64,000 nt of DNA, taken from contig NZ_JAAAPO010000003.1 in NCBI RefSeq assembly GCF_009909235.1, forward strand, positions 496,001 to 560,000, given 5' to 3'. The DNA is from Novosphingobium ovatum (GTDB taxonomy: Bacteria; Pseudomonadota; Alphaproteobacteria; Sphingomonadales; Sphingomonadaceae). The notes under the pieces were generated by a model. The model worked only from the letters and a program-made list of their open reading frames with translations, was not told the origin of the DNA and searched no databases. The position numbers and the translations under genes are program-made. This document shows positions 45,877-54,730 of this stretch, one piece after another. Numbering within the stretch: the stretch's first letter is position 1; the number at the start of each line of letters is the position of its first letter.

Positions 45877-46905
45877 ATGCGGCACGGCATTTGGCAACGG
45901 AAACCACTGATCTGTAACGCGGATTTGTCCCGGCTCGGCGATCTGGCCCAATGCGGCGCGCGGGTGATCGCGGCAGAGGCGCGGGCGCTGGATCATCTGG
46001 CGCGCGCCATGGGGCAATCGCCGTTGGCCGATGGCTTTGCCGCGGCGTGCCGGCTGGTGCTGGGCGCAAGGCGGGTGGTGGTGTGCGGCATGGGGAAATC
46101 GGGGCTGATCGGGCGCAAGCTTGCCGCCAGTCTGTGCGCGACGGGCAAACCGGCCTGTTTCCTCCACCCGGCAGAGGCGGCGCATGGTGATCTGGGCCTG
46201 TTGATGGCGGGCGATGTGGTGGTGATGCTGTCGAATTCGGGAGGGACGCGCGAATTGATGCCGGTGCTGGGCCATGCGCGGCGCATCGGGCTGCGGGTGA
46301 TCGGCATCGTGGGGCAGGCGGGCAGTTGGCTGGCCGAACGCGCCGATGTCGCGCTGATCCTGCCCAAGGTGGCCGAGGCCGAGGGCGTGGCCGCCCCCAC
46401 CACCAGCACCGCGATGCAGATGGCGATGGGCGATGGCTTGGCACTGGCGGTGATGGCGGCGGGTGGGGTGTCGGCCGACAGCGTGCGGGCGCTGCATCCG
46501 GGCGGCAGCATCGGGCTGGCGCTGACGCGGGTGGGTGATGTGATGCACCGGGGCGATGGCGTGCCGTTGATCGATCGGGGCGCGCCAATGGCGCAGGCGG
46601 TGGCGGCGATTTCGCGCCACCGCTTTGGCATTGTGGGCGTGGTGGACGGGGGGGGCGTGCTGGTCGGGGTGATCACCGATGGCGATTTGCGCCGCCATGT
46701 GGCGATGCTGGGCCATGGCCGGGCGGGCGATGTGATGACGCGCCGTCCGCGCTGTGTGGCGGCCGATACGTCGGCGGCGGACGCATTGCAGATGATGAAC
46801 GATGCCAAGATCACGGCGATTTTTGTCGTGGAGCAGATGGGCGGGGCGGCGATGCCCTGCGGCATCATCCATATGCATGATTTGTTGCAGATCGGGCTGA
46901 ACTGA
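45877..46905 (+). CDS. kpsF: D-arabinose 5-phosphate isomerase (KpsF/GutQ/KdsD family)
   Basis: The 342-residue enzyme has a SIS domain (VVVCGMGKSGLIGRKLAASL, SNSGGTRELMP) with the diagnostic APTTSTAMQMAMGDGLALA and LHPGGSIG, then two CBS domains (VGDVMHRGDGVPLID, DVMTRRPRCVAADTS). It converts ribulose-5-phosphate to arabinose-5-phosphate, the first step to Kdo. Its place beside kdsB, kdsA and a KpsC module marks it as the capsule-specific paralogue. The start at 45877 has AGGATGG upstream; longer in-frame starts exist from 45781 but are not supported by a ribosome binding site. Confidence 0.92.
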   Translation: MRHGIWQRKPLICNADLSRLGDLAQCGARVIAAEARALDHLARAMGQSPLADGFAAACRLVLGARRVVVCGMGKSGLIGRKLAASLCATGKPACFLHPAEAAHGDLGLLMAGDVVVMLSNSGGTRELMPVLGHARRIGLRVIGIVGQAGSWLAERADVALILPKVAEAEGVAAPTTSTAMQMAMGDGLALAVMAAGGVSADSVRALHPGGSIGLALTRVGDVMHRGDGVPLIDRGAPMAQAVAAISRHRFGIVGVVDGGGVLVGVITDGDLRRHVAMLGHGRAGDVMTRRPRCVAADTSAADALQMMNDAKITAIFVVEQMGGAAMPCGIIHMHDLLQIGLN

Positions 46906-46919
46906 ACAGGGGGACGGGG

Positions 46920-47966
46920 ATGGAAAACGGGCGGCATGGCGGACCGATGATGTGGCATCAGCCGTGGGAGGATGGGGGCGATGCGATGGTGCCTGCCGCG
47001 CGCGTACTGGTGCGTGGTGCCCCGCGTGAGGGGGGCACGGCGGAGGTTGCGGTATCGGCTTCGGCGTTGCGGGTGGCGGTGATCGTGCCGGCGCGCTTTG
47101 GCTCGAGCCGGTGTGTGGGTAAGCCTTTGGCGATGTTGCGTGGGGCGGGGGGCGTTGCGCGTCCGCTGATCGAGTGGAGCTGGCAGGCGGCGCGGGCGGC
47201 GGCCGAGGCGCTGGAGCGTCAGGGGGTGCCTTTGCCGACGGGCGGAACGGAAACGGCGGGCGCTTTGCTGCGGGCCGATCTGGACGGGGACGCGCGGGGG
47301 TTGAGCCAGCCTGATGCGGCTTTGCCGGTCCGGGCCGAGGTATGGGTGGCGACCGATGACGCGCGGATTGCCGATTGCGTCCGCCGTTTTGGCGGGCAGG
47401 TGGTGATGACCGCGCCCGATTGCCGCAACGGGACCGAGCGTTGCGCCGATGCCGTGGCGCGGTTGGGGCTGATGGCCGATGTGGTGGTGAATGTGCAGGG
47501 TGACGCGCCGTTGATGCCGCCCGATGCGGTGGCGCGGGCGGTGGCGGCGCTGGTGGGGCACAGCGGCGCGGCGATGGCCACGGCGGCGCTGCGCGGTGGA
47601 GCAGAGGGCGCGGCGACAGAGGGCGGGGGGGCAGAGGGCGCGGGGGTGACGATGGTGGTGGCCAATGCCGCCGGGCGGGCGCTGTATTTTTCCCGCGCGC
47701 AGGTGCCGTTTGGCGCGGGGGCGGGGGGCGGCTTGGTGCATCTGGGGGTCTATGCCTATGCGCCATGGGCCTTGGCCGACTATGTCCGCCGCCCGCCCAG
47801 CGCGCTGGAGCAGGCCGAGGGGTTGGAGCAGTTACGCTTTTTGGAAGGGGCCGCGCCGGTGATGGTGGCGCTATGCGATGCGCCCGGCTGGCCGGTGGTG
47901 GAACTGAACCATCCGCAAGACGCCGCGCGGATTGAATCCATTCTGGTACAACGCGGCGTCGACTAG
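46920..47966 (+). CDS. kdsB: CMP-Kdo synthetase (3-deoxy-manno-octulosonate cytidylyltransferase), extended form
   Basis: The 348-residue protein has the KdsB motifs [17 protein letters not shown] (residue ~58), [42 protein letters not shown] and the C-terminal [12 protein letters not shown]. It activates Kdo with CTP. It is about 100 residues longer than usual: roughly 55 residues precede the catalytic core, and an insertion of 30-40 residues lies between the first helix and VATDD (after EALERQGVP). The start at 46920 is an ATG 14 bp after kpsF; a later start could shorten the extension. Middle gene of the Kdo operon. Confidence 0.88.
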   Translation: MENGRHGGPMMWHQPWEDGGDAMVPAARVLVRGAPREGGTAEVAVSASALRVAVIVPARFGSSRCVGKPLAMLRGAGGVARPLIEWSWQAARAAAEALERQGVPLPTGGTETAGALLRADLDGDARGLSQPDAALPVRAEVWVATDDARIADCVRRFGGQVVMTAPDCRNGTERCADAVARLGLMADVVVNVQGDAPLMPPDAVARAVAALVGHSGAAMATAALRGGAEGAATEGGGAEGAGVTMVVANAAGRALYFSRAQVPFGAGAGGGLVHLGVYAYAPWALADYVRRPPSALEQAEGLEQLRFLEGAAPVMVALCDAPGWPVVELNHPQDAARIESILVQRGVD

Positions 47967-47968
47967 GC

Positions 47969-48973
47969 GTGGGGGAATTGTATGATTTCTTCATGCCCGC
48001 AAATAGAGATAATCCTTCGGAATCGCCGGTTGAACGCCCCCATGCTCTGTCCGATGGGGCCATGCGCTCTGCGGCCGTTGTGCCCGGCAGCGCATTGCCC
48101 CCCACCGCCCCCCCCGATCTGACTCCACCCTCGGTGTCAGAACAGGTGATCCGCCTCGACAATGGCGTGACTTTTTCCAACGATCGCAGTTTCGTGCTGA
48201 TCGGCGGGATGAATGTGGTTGAGGGGCGGGATATTGCCTTGCGCGTGGCTGAGCAATTCGTTGCGGTCGCGCGCAACCTGTCGGTGCCTTTTGTGTTCAA
48301 GGCCAGCTTTGACAAGGCGAACCGGTCGAGCCTGCATTCCTATCGCGGCCCCGGCCTGGAGGAGGGCTTGCGCGTGCTGGAGGAGGTCAAGCGCGCCTTT
48401 GGCGTGTCGCTGATCACCGATGTGCATGAGGTGGCCCAGGCCGCCCCCGTGGCGCAGGTGGCCGACATTTTGCAGGTACCCGCTTTTCTGGCGCGGCAGA
48501 CCGATCTGGTGGCCGCGATCGCGCGGACGGGCGCGGTGGTCCATGTGAAAAAGCCCCAGTTTCTGGCCCCTCATGAAATGCGCCACATCATCGCCAAATG
48601 TGTCGAGGCGGGCAATCGCCGGGTGCTGTTGGGTGAGCGGGGGACGTGTTTTGGCTATAACAACCTGATCGTCGACATGCTGGGCATGGATGCGATGAAG
48701 GCGATGGCGCCGGTGGTGTTTGACGTGACCCACGCGCTGCAACGCCCCGGTGGCCGCGCTGACAGCGCCGATGGCCGGGGGGCGCAGGTGGATGTGTTGG
48801 CGCGCGCCGGTCTGGCGGTGGGGATCGCGGGCCTGTTTGTCGAGGCGCATCCCGATCCGTCCGCCGCCAAATGCGATGGGCCATGCGCCCTGCCGCTGGA
48901 CCGGCTGGAGGTGTTTTTGCGCCAGTGTCAGGCGGTGGATGAGGCGGTGAAATTCGCCCCCGGCGTGATCTGA
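47969..48973 (+). CDS. kdsA: 3-deoxy-D-manno-octulosonate 8-phosphate synthase, metal-independent type
   Basis: The enzyme condenses arabinose-5-phosphate with phosphoenolpyruvate. Core motifs closely follow E. coli Kds[45 protein letters not shown] [41 protein letters not shown] and [24 protein letters not shown] has Asn where metal-dependent enzymes have Cys, so this is the metal-independent class. About 55 residues precede the core (usual length is about 280 of the 334 here). The frame opens with GTG at 47969; ATG at 47993 or 48062 are alternatives. It is only two bases after kdsB. Confidence 0.93.
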   Translation: MGELYDFFMPANRDNPSESPVERPHALSDGAMRSAAVVPGSALPPTAPPDLTPPSVSEQVIRLDNGVTFSNDRSFVLIGGMNVVEGRDIALRVAEQFVAVARNLSVPFVFKASFDKANRSSLHSYRGPGLEEGLRVLEEVKRAFGVSLITDVHEVAQAAPVAQVADILQVPAFLARQTDLVAAIARTGAVVHVKKPQFLAPHEMRHIIAKCVEAGNRRVLLGERGTCFGYNNLIVDMLGMDAMKAMAPVVFDVTHALQRPGGRADSADGRGAQVDVLARAGLAVGIAGLFVEAHPDPSAAKCDGPCALPLDRLEVFLRQCQAVDEAVKFAPGVI

Positions 48974-48977
48974 ATAC

Positions 48978-50393
48978 ATGCTGCGGCAGGCGGCGTTCCT
49001 GCGCGTTCCGCCTTTTCCGGGGCATCGGGCGGGCGCTTTGCTGGGGCCGGGCGATGGTGTGCCGCGCGCGGAGCTGGGCCCGTTGGCGGCGGCGTTGGCA
49101 CGGTGGCGCGTGGGCGGGGCGTTCTGGCACCCGGCGCATGATCCTTGGTACGACAACGTACGGGGGGCAGAGGCAGATCTGGCCCGCGCGCTGGCGGCTG
49201 GTGGCGGGCATGACGCCTTGGCCGCGGCGCTGGCCGGATATGCGCCGCGCGATCCGTTTACGGGCGCGTCCATGGGCTGGGTTGCGGCGGCGCGGCTGTT
49301 GGCTGATTGGCGCGCGTTGATTGACGGCAACCGCCGGATTGGCGCGGTGCTGGGCGTGGCGCGGTGGAAACGGGCGATGGTCGATCCCTTGCTGTGGGAT
49401 GGCGGCGGGCCGGTGCGGCATCGGCGGCGTGTGGGCGATATGGCGGGTGATCAGGTGGCGCTGTGCTGGGTCGCGCGCACGGGGGGCGCGGCGCTGGCGG
49501 CGGCAGGGGGGCGCTTGGCAGAGATTGAGGATGGCTATGTCCGTTCCGCCGGATTGGGGGCCGATTGCGTGCCGCCATTGTCGGTGATCGTGGATTTTGG
49601 CGGCAATCCTGTGGACCCGGCGCGGGTCAGCGATCTGGAGGCGCGGTTGTTGACCGGGCCGGTGGAGGCGGCGGCGCGCGGCCGGGCGCGGGCTTTGCGC
49701 AGCGCATTGGTGGCGGGCGGGATTGGCAAATATGGCGCAGGCGGCGGCGGGGTGGATCTGCCGCCGCGCGATGGCCGCCGCCGGGTGCTGGTGGCGGGAC
49801 AGGTGGGCGATGATCGGGCGATGGCGCTGGGCGGGGCGGGGGTGGACAACCGCGCCCTGTTGCTGCGCGCCCGCGCGGCCGAGCCGGGGGCGGAGATCTG
49901 GTTCAAGCCGCATCCCGATGTGTTGGCCGGGCACCGGCGCGGGGCGGTGGCGGATGCGGCGGCGTTGGCGGACAGGGTGTTGGGCGATGAGCCCATGGCG
50001 GCGGTGTTGGCGGCCGTGGACGGGGTGCATGTGGTGTCGTCGCTCACCGGTTTTGAGGCTTTGTTGCGCGGGTGCGATGTGACCACCCATGGCGTGCCCT
50101 TTTACGCGGGCTGGGGGCTGACGCGCGACCTGGGGCCGGTGCCGGGGCGGCGGCTGAACGCGGCGCGGTTGTGCGTTGATGATCTGGTGGCGCATGTGCT
50201 GGTGGATTATGCGCGCTATGTTGATCCGGTGACGCGGCTGCCCTGCCCGGCAGAGGTGGTGGTGGCGCGATTGGCGCAAGGGCGCAGCGTGCCGGGCGGC
50301 ATGGCGGCAGCGCTGATCGCGGCGCGGCGCTGGCAGGGGCGGGCTCGGCGGTGGTTCGGGACGCCTATGGCGTGGGCCGCGCAATCCGGCTGA
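48978..50393 (+). CDS. KpsC C-terminal-type beta-Kdo transferase module, stand-alone
   Basis: The 471-residue protein resembles the second module of KpsC: IGAVLGVARWKRAMVDPLL, LAEIEDGYVRSAGLGADCVP, SVIVDFGGNPVDPARVSDLE, LVAGQVGDDRAMALGG, WFKPHPDVLAGH and THGVPFYAGWGLTRDLG. In E. coli KpsC this module and the GRKPSG-type module are on one chain and add alternating beta-Kdo residues. Here the other module is fused to a KpsS-like domain at 40582. It is the last gene of the manC-manA-kpsF-kdsB-kdsA unit, four bases after kdsA. Its end overlaps recF on the other strand by 29 bp. Confidence 0.82.
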   Translation: MLRQAAFLRVPPFPGHRAGALLGPGDGVPRAELGPLAAALARWRVGGAFWHPAHDPWYDNVRGAEADLARALAAGGGHDALAAALAGYAPRDPFTGASMGWVAAARLLADWRALIDGNRRIGAVLGVARWKRAMVDPLLWDGGGPVRHRRRVGDMAGDQVALCWVARTGGAALAAAGGRLAEIEDGYVRSAGLGADCVPPLSVIVDFGGNPVDPARVSDLEARLLTGPVEAAARGRARALRSALVAGGIGKYGAGGGGVDLPPRDGRRRVLVAGQVGDDRAMALGGAGVDNRALLLRARAAEPGAEIWFKPHPDVLAGHRRGAVADAAALADRVLGDEPMAAVLAAVDGVHVVSSLTGFEALLRGCDVTTHGVPFYAGWGLTRDLGPVPGRRLNAARLCVDDLVAHVLVDYARYVDPVTRLPCPAEVVVARLAQGRSVPGGMAAALIAARRWQGRARRWFGTPMAWAAQSG

Positions 50394-51483
50394 CGGCGCC
50401 ATCGGCGACGCGCCATGTCGCGGCATGGGGCAGGATCTCGGCAAAGGGGGCCTCTTCGGTGCCGGTCATCCAGACCTGTGCGTTGGTGGCGGCCAGACGT
50501 TCATACAACGCGCCGCGCCGCACCGGGTCCAGATGGGCGGCCACCTCGTCCAGCAGCAACAGGCGCGGGCGGGGCGGGGCATCGGCGACGGCCTCGTCGG
50601 CCAGAGTCATTTCCGCATGCGCCAGCGTCAGGGCGATCAGCATCGCCTTTTGCTCTCCGGTGGAGCATTCGGCGGCGGGCTGGTTTTTTGCGGCCATGGT
50701 GGTGTGGAAATCATCGCGGTGCGGGCCGGTAAGTGTGCGCCCCGCCGCCCGGTCCCGCGCCCGGCCATCGGATAGCGCCTGCGCCAGCGCGTCGCGCGTG
50801 GTGGGGCCGCCGGGCGCATAGGCCAGCGTGGGGCGGGCAAAGGGCGAGGGCGGCAGGCCCGCCAGATGCGCCTCCATCGCGGTGAGCAGGCGGGCGCGGG
50901 CGGTGGCCAGCGCCGCCCCCGCCTCGGCCAATTGCGCCTCGATCGCGTCCAGCCAGCGCCCGTCGGGCATCTGTGGCAGCGACAACAGCCGGTTGCGTTC
51001 GCGCAGCGCCTGTTCGGCCCGCGCCGCGTGGCGCGCGTGGCCGGGGATCAGCGCCAGCACCAGCCGGTCCAGAAAGCGCCGCCGCATCCCCGGTGAATCG
51101 GTGAACAACCGGTCCATCGCCGGGGTCAGCCAGAACAGCCCCAGCCATTCGCCCAGACTGACCGCGCTGGCGTCCGCGCCGTTGATCCGCACCAGCCGCC
51201 GTCCCGGCCGGTCGGGCGCGGTGCCGGTGCCGATGCGCATGGCGCCGGCGGGGCTGGCCAGTTCGGCGCTGACGGCAAAGCTGCCATCGCCATCGTGCCC
51301 GGCAATATCGGCCAGCGCGGCGCGGCGCATGCCCCGGCCCGGCGCGAACAGGCTGATCGCCTCGAGCACATTGGTTTTGCCCGCGCCATTTTCGCCGATC
51401 AACAGGTTGAAGGCGCGCGTGCCCTCGATCGCGGTGGCGCGATGGTTGCGAAACCAGCCAAGGCGGATGTTGTCGAGCGCCAT
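50365..51483 (-). CDS. recF: DNA replication/repair protein RecF
   Basis: The 372-residue SMC-like ATPase has Walker A IGENGAGKTNVLEAI (residue ~32), the RecF-specific FLDRLVLALIPGHARHAARAE, LTGPHRDDF, the signature-type CSTGEQKAMLIALTLAHAE and Walker B RLLLLDEVAAHLD. It loads RecA at single-strand gaps with RecO and RecR. In many bacteria it lies beside dnaA-dnaN-gyrB; here it stands alone between capsule and pilus genes, which is common in alphaproteobacteria. Convergent overlap with the KpsC-type gene is 29 bp. Confidence 0.95.
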   Translation of the reverse strand: MALDNIRLGWFRNHRATAIEGTRAFNLLIGENGAGKTNVLEAISLFAPGRGMRRAALADIAGHDGDGSFAVSAELASPAGAMRIGTGTAPDRPGRRLVRINGADASAVSLGEWLGLFWLTPAMDRLFTDSPGMRRRFLDRLVLALIPGHARHAARAEQALRERNRLLSLPQMPDGRWLDAIEAQLAEAGAALATARARLLTAMEAHLAGLPPSPFARPTLAYAPGGPTTRDALAQALSDGRARDRAAGRTLTGPHRDDFHTTMAAKNQPAAECSTGEQKAMLIALTLAHAEMTLADEAVADAPPRPRLLLLDEVAAHLDPVRRGALYERLAATNAQVWMTGTEEAPFAEILPHAATWRVADGAVSRIARPTP

Positions 51484-51714
51484 GATGCCCGCCCTATCCC
51501 AAAGCCGCAGGGGTGGCCAGAGGCGCGCAAGGGCAGCCCATGACGCGGCGGGAATTTATCCCAAGCCATGGCGAAATCCGCCGATAGGTGGCGGGCAGGG
51601 CGTGCATGGCGGGCGGGGGGACCGGGAACAATCGTGCTTTTGTCCAATTGGCACGCCCCCTGCATTGATGGCGCCAAGCGTGGGCGCATTGGCCCCGCCA
51701 ACAGGAGGAACCCG

Positions 51715-51918
51715 ATGAACACTGATCCCTATCGCCCCGGCCAGAGCGGCTTTCGTCTGGACAAGACGCGCGGCAAGCTGTTCGGCGTGTGCGCTGGTCT
51801 GGCGCGCTATTTCAACATCGACGTGCTGTGGGTGCGGCTGGCCTTTGTGCTGGGCACGGTGTTTGTCTTTGGCGCGCTGGCGGTGGTGTATATCGCGATC
51901 GCGCTGCTGGCAGACTGA
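51715..51918 (+). CDS. PspC-domain small membrane protein
   Basis: The 67-residue protein matches the PspC domain: FRLDKTRGKLFGVCAGLARYF followed by NIDVLWVRLAFVL and one hydrophobic helix (VFVFGALAVVYIAIALL). PspC-type proteins take part in envelope stress responses. AGGAGG lies seven bases before the ATG. No pspA, pspB or pspF is nearby. Stop is four bases from the usher-like gene stop, convergent. Confidence 0.9.
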   Translation: MNTDPYRPGQSGFRLDKTRGKLFGVCAGLARYFNIDVLWVRLAFVLGTVFVFGALAVVYIAIALLAD

Positions 51919-51922
51919 GCCT

Positions 51923-54712
51923 TTATTGCGGGCGGATTTCCAGCTGCACCGGGGCGGGGGCGCGCTTGGCCCCCACCACCACGCGGTATTCGCCCGCCAT
52001 GCGGATTTTCAGGTTGCGCGCCTGATCGGGGCTGATTTCGATCCGGTATTCGCCCGGTTTCAGCAATTCGAACAGGAAGAAGCCGTCGCCCTCGGTCCGC
52101 ACCTTGGCGACGCGTTTGCCGCTCATGTCCATCAGGAACAGCGTCACGCCCGACACGCCGCGCCGCCGCGTGCCGTCGGAGAACATCGCCTTGCCCTCGA
52201 TTTCCGAGAGGTGCTGAATGGCAAAGCGGGTGATGTGGATGCGACCCGCGCGCGGCAGGATTTCGTACCCGACCGAACTGGGCGCCATCGAGATGTCGGG
52301 CAGGGTGGTGGCGTCGATCTTGACGGCCGTGCGGTTGCCATCGCCAATCCCGCCCATCAGCGCCTCGCCCTTGTCGGTCGAGGTGACCTGCTGCGTGCCG
52401 GTAAAGAACGTCACCTTGCCGATCTGCTGCTCGCCTTCGTCCTGCGTCTGATTGCCGTTTTCGTCGCGGAAGGCGCTGACTGCCACCGCGCCGCTGTTCG
52501 ACAGGCCGGGGCGTTCGACAAACATGCGCTGCGACAACGGGTTGCGGCCAAAGCTGAAGCCCAGGCGCAGCCCCACAGTATAGGCCTGACGCGGGAAGGC
52601 ATAGCTGCTTTCCACTGATAGCGAGAGCGGGCCAAAGCGGCGCGAGCCCGACAGGCCGACACTGCTCTGCCCGCTGGCCAGCACATGGCTGGCGGCTGCT
52701 TTGACGGTGAAATTGTCGGCGATCGGGCGGTCCATTTCCAGCCCGATGGCGTTCAGCTTGGGCGTGGGAACGACGCTGTATTGCACCGTCGCGCGGTATT
52801 GCGTCGTGCGCCCCGTCAGCGTCGAGATATCCATCGCCCCGTTCATCTGCATCGAACTGCCCAAGCCCGGCGAGGCGCTGGCCGCCATGTTCAGCGTGTT
52901 CGACACCATGAAGCGCTCGATCATCGTGCTTTGCCGCAAGGTGGCGGCGATCTGTTCCTGCCCGCTGGTAAAGCGCAGCCGTTGCAGGCTGAGCATGGTG
53001 GGCAGGTTGTGCCCGGCGATCTTGAACGTGCGGTTGAGGTCCAGCTGGGTGACGCTGGACAGGCGTTGGCTGCCTGAACTGCGCATTTCATCGATAAAGC
53101 CGCCCTGATAGATCGCGTGGCTGCCGACATAAGATACGCCCAGCAACCGCCCGCCCAGACCAATTACCCCGGCCGTGCCGCCCGTGTTGTCCATCCCCGC
53201 GTCCAGCTTGATCGCCAGATTGCCGATGCCGGTGCGCAAACCCGCCGTGGTCAGCCAGCGGTCGGCGCCTTCGGACCGGTACATCGCGCCCGATGCCACC
53301 ACCGTGAGCCAGCGCGCCAGACCATATTGCAGGATCGCTTCATGGCGATAGGCGCCGTAGTCGGCGCTCAGGGTGGCTTTGGCGTTGCGGATGCCGGCGA
53401 CCGACATCTCGCGCTCGACGCTGCCAAAGTAATAGATGAGCTTGCCCGGCTGGATGCGACCATCGCCCACGCTGATGCGGCGCACTTCCTCGCGGCGCTG
53501 GCCCAGCGGGCCGTAAAACACCAGCCGGAACACGTTGATGCCGAAATCGACCGGCACCTGCAGGAATTCATACTGGCCGTTCACCTGCTCGCGGGTGGAG
53601 CCGACCAACTGGTCGTTGCGGTAGAGTTCGACCTCGTAATCCTTGGGCAATTCGCCGCGGAAGTCGATCTTGTCGAACACGCTGGCCTGTTCCAGCGGGG
53701 TGTTGGTCACATAGGCGCCGCGTCCGCTGATCCCGCGCAGACCCAGAGGCAGCGAGGCAGTGCCGATGTCGCCGGCCTGAAACTCGGTCGCGTGCAGGGG
53801 GCCCAGCAGGCGGGCGGTGGGATCGCGCCGTCCGATCTGCACACTGGCCCCGGTCAGCCCGCCCTGCGTCGAGGTGGCGACATAGGTGCGCGCCGTCATG
53901 AAGGCCAGATCGCCCGATGCGTGCAGGTCGAAATCGGTGCGCGGGCCGGATTCGCCGTCGGTTTGCGCCCGCCATTCCACGTCAAAGATCGGAAAAGTCA
54001 GCCCGCGATAGGGGGTTGTCTGGCGCGGGAACACCGGGCCAGAGCCTTTGGACTGGCCGCTCAACCGCTCACGCGCGGCCTCGCGCGCCAGCTTTTCCTG
54101 AAACGGGAACAGCTCCTTGGTCGTCACCGTGATCAACGCCGATCGCATGTCGATCTTCAGCGTCATGGGGAACAGCTCTTCGAACTTCTCCGCCTTCAGA
54201 TACATTTCGCCGTTAAAGGCGGTGGCGTCCCCCGGTTTCAGGGCAATTTCCTTGCCCATGATCACCATCACGCCCTGACGCAGGTTGATCTGCAACGTCC
54301 GGTTTTGCCGCAGGAACCAGCCGCTGGCGTAATGGCCATCGTCGCTGACGGTGATCGACAGGTCCAGAAACCGCACCATGTCGGAAAACGGCAGGTACAG
54401 GCCGCTGCGCAGGCCATAGCCGGTCAATGTGTCGCTCATCTCGCGGTTGACGGTCTGGATTTCCAGGATCAACTCATCGCGCGACGAGAGTTTGACGCCG
54501 GGCAGGGCGGTGGCATGGCCGGTGGGGGCGGGCTTGCCACCGGCGGGCGGCGGCGGCGGGGCCGAGCGCGAATTGACCTGTTCAGGCGGGGTGCCCGCCG
54601 CCAGCGCCAAGCCGGGGGCCAGCAACGCCAAAAGGCCGCCCACCAACAGGCAGGCAGCCAAAATTTGGCGTAAGTACCGGGATATCAGCCCCCCCGGCAT
54701 ATGGTCCCTCAC
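51923..54712 (-). CDS. Usher-like outer membrane protein of the DUF4402 pilus cluster
   Basis: The 929-residue protein has a signal peptide (ILAACLLVGGLLALLAPGLALA) and a Pro-rich spacer. An N-terminal domain (residues ~70-215) resembles a periplasmic recognition domain (GLYLPFSDMVRFLDLSI, YLKAEKFEELFP). A plug-like segment YEVELYRNDQLVGSTR, FDIPL-like EFLQVPVDFGINVFRLVFYGP, follows, then a long beta-barrel with many short strands. A C-terminal beta-sandwich (SAFRDENGNQTQDEGEQ; VEGKAMFSDG; EGDGFFLFELLKPGEYRIEI) resembles usher C-terminal or carboxypeptidase-regulatory folds. It lies 18 bp after the chaperone gene. Assembly and secretion of the DUF4402 proteins is the likely role, inferred from layout; it differs clearly from PapC/FimD. 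Confidence 0.75.
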   Translation of the reverse strand: MRDHMPGGLISRYLRQILAACLLVGGLLALLAPGLALAAGTPPEQVNSRSAPPPPPAGGKPAPTGHATALPGVKLSSRDELILEIQTVNREMSDTLTGYGLRSGLYLPFSDMVRFLDLSITVSDDGHYASGWFLRQNRTLQINLRQGVMVIMGKEIALKPGDATAFNGEMYLKAEKFEELFPMTLKIDMRSALITVTTKELFPFQEKLAREAARERLSGQSKGSGPVFPRQTTPYRGLTFPIFDVEWRAQTDGESGPRTDFDLHASGDLAFMTARTYVATSTQGGLTGASVQIGRRDPTARLLGPLHATEFQAGDIGTASLPLGLRGISGRGAYVTNTPLEQASVFDKIDFRGELPKDYEVELYRNDQLVGSTREQVNGQYEFLQVPVDFGINVFRLVFYGPLGQRREEVRRISVGDGRIQPGKLIYYFGSVEREMSVAGIRNAKATLSADYGAYRHEAILQYGLARWLTVVASGAMYRSEGADRWLTTAGLRTGIGNLAIKLDAGMDNTGGTAGVIGLGGRLLGVSYVGSHAIYQGGFIDEMRSSGSQRLSSVTQLDLNRTFKIAGHNLPTMLSLQRLRFTSGQEQIAATLRQSTMIERFMVSNTLNMAASASPGLGSSMQMNGAMDISTLTGRTTQYRATVQYSVVPTPKLNAIGLEMDRPIADNFTVKAAASHVLASGQSSVGLSGSRRFGPLSLSVESSYAFPRQAYTVGLRLGFSFGRNPLSQRMFVERPGLSNSGAVAVSAFRDENGNQTQDEGEQQIGKVTFFTGTQQVTSTDKGEALMGGIGDGNRTAVKIDATTLPDISMAPSSVGYEILPRAGRIHITRFAIQHLSEIEGKAMFSDGTRRRGVSGVTLFLMDMSGKRVAKVRTEGDGFFLFELLKPGEYRIEISPDQARNLKIRMAGEYRVVVGAKRAPAPVQLEIRPQ

Positions 54713-54730
54713 ACGTTGTGTCCCGTGCCC

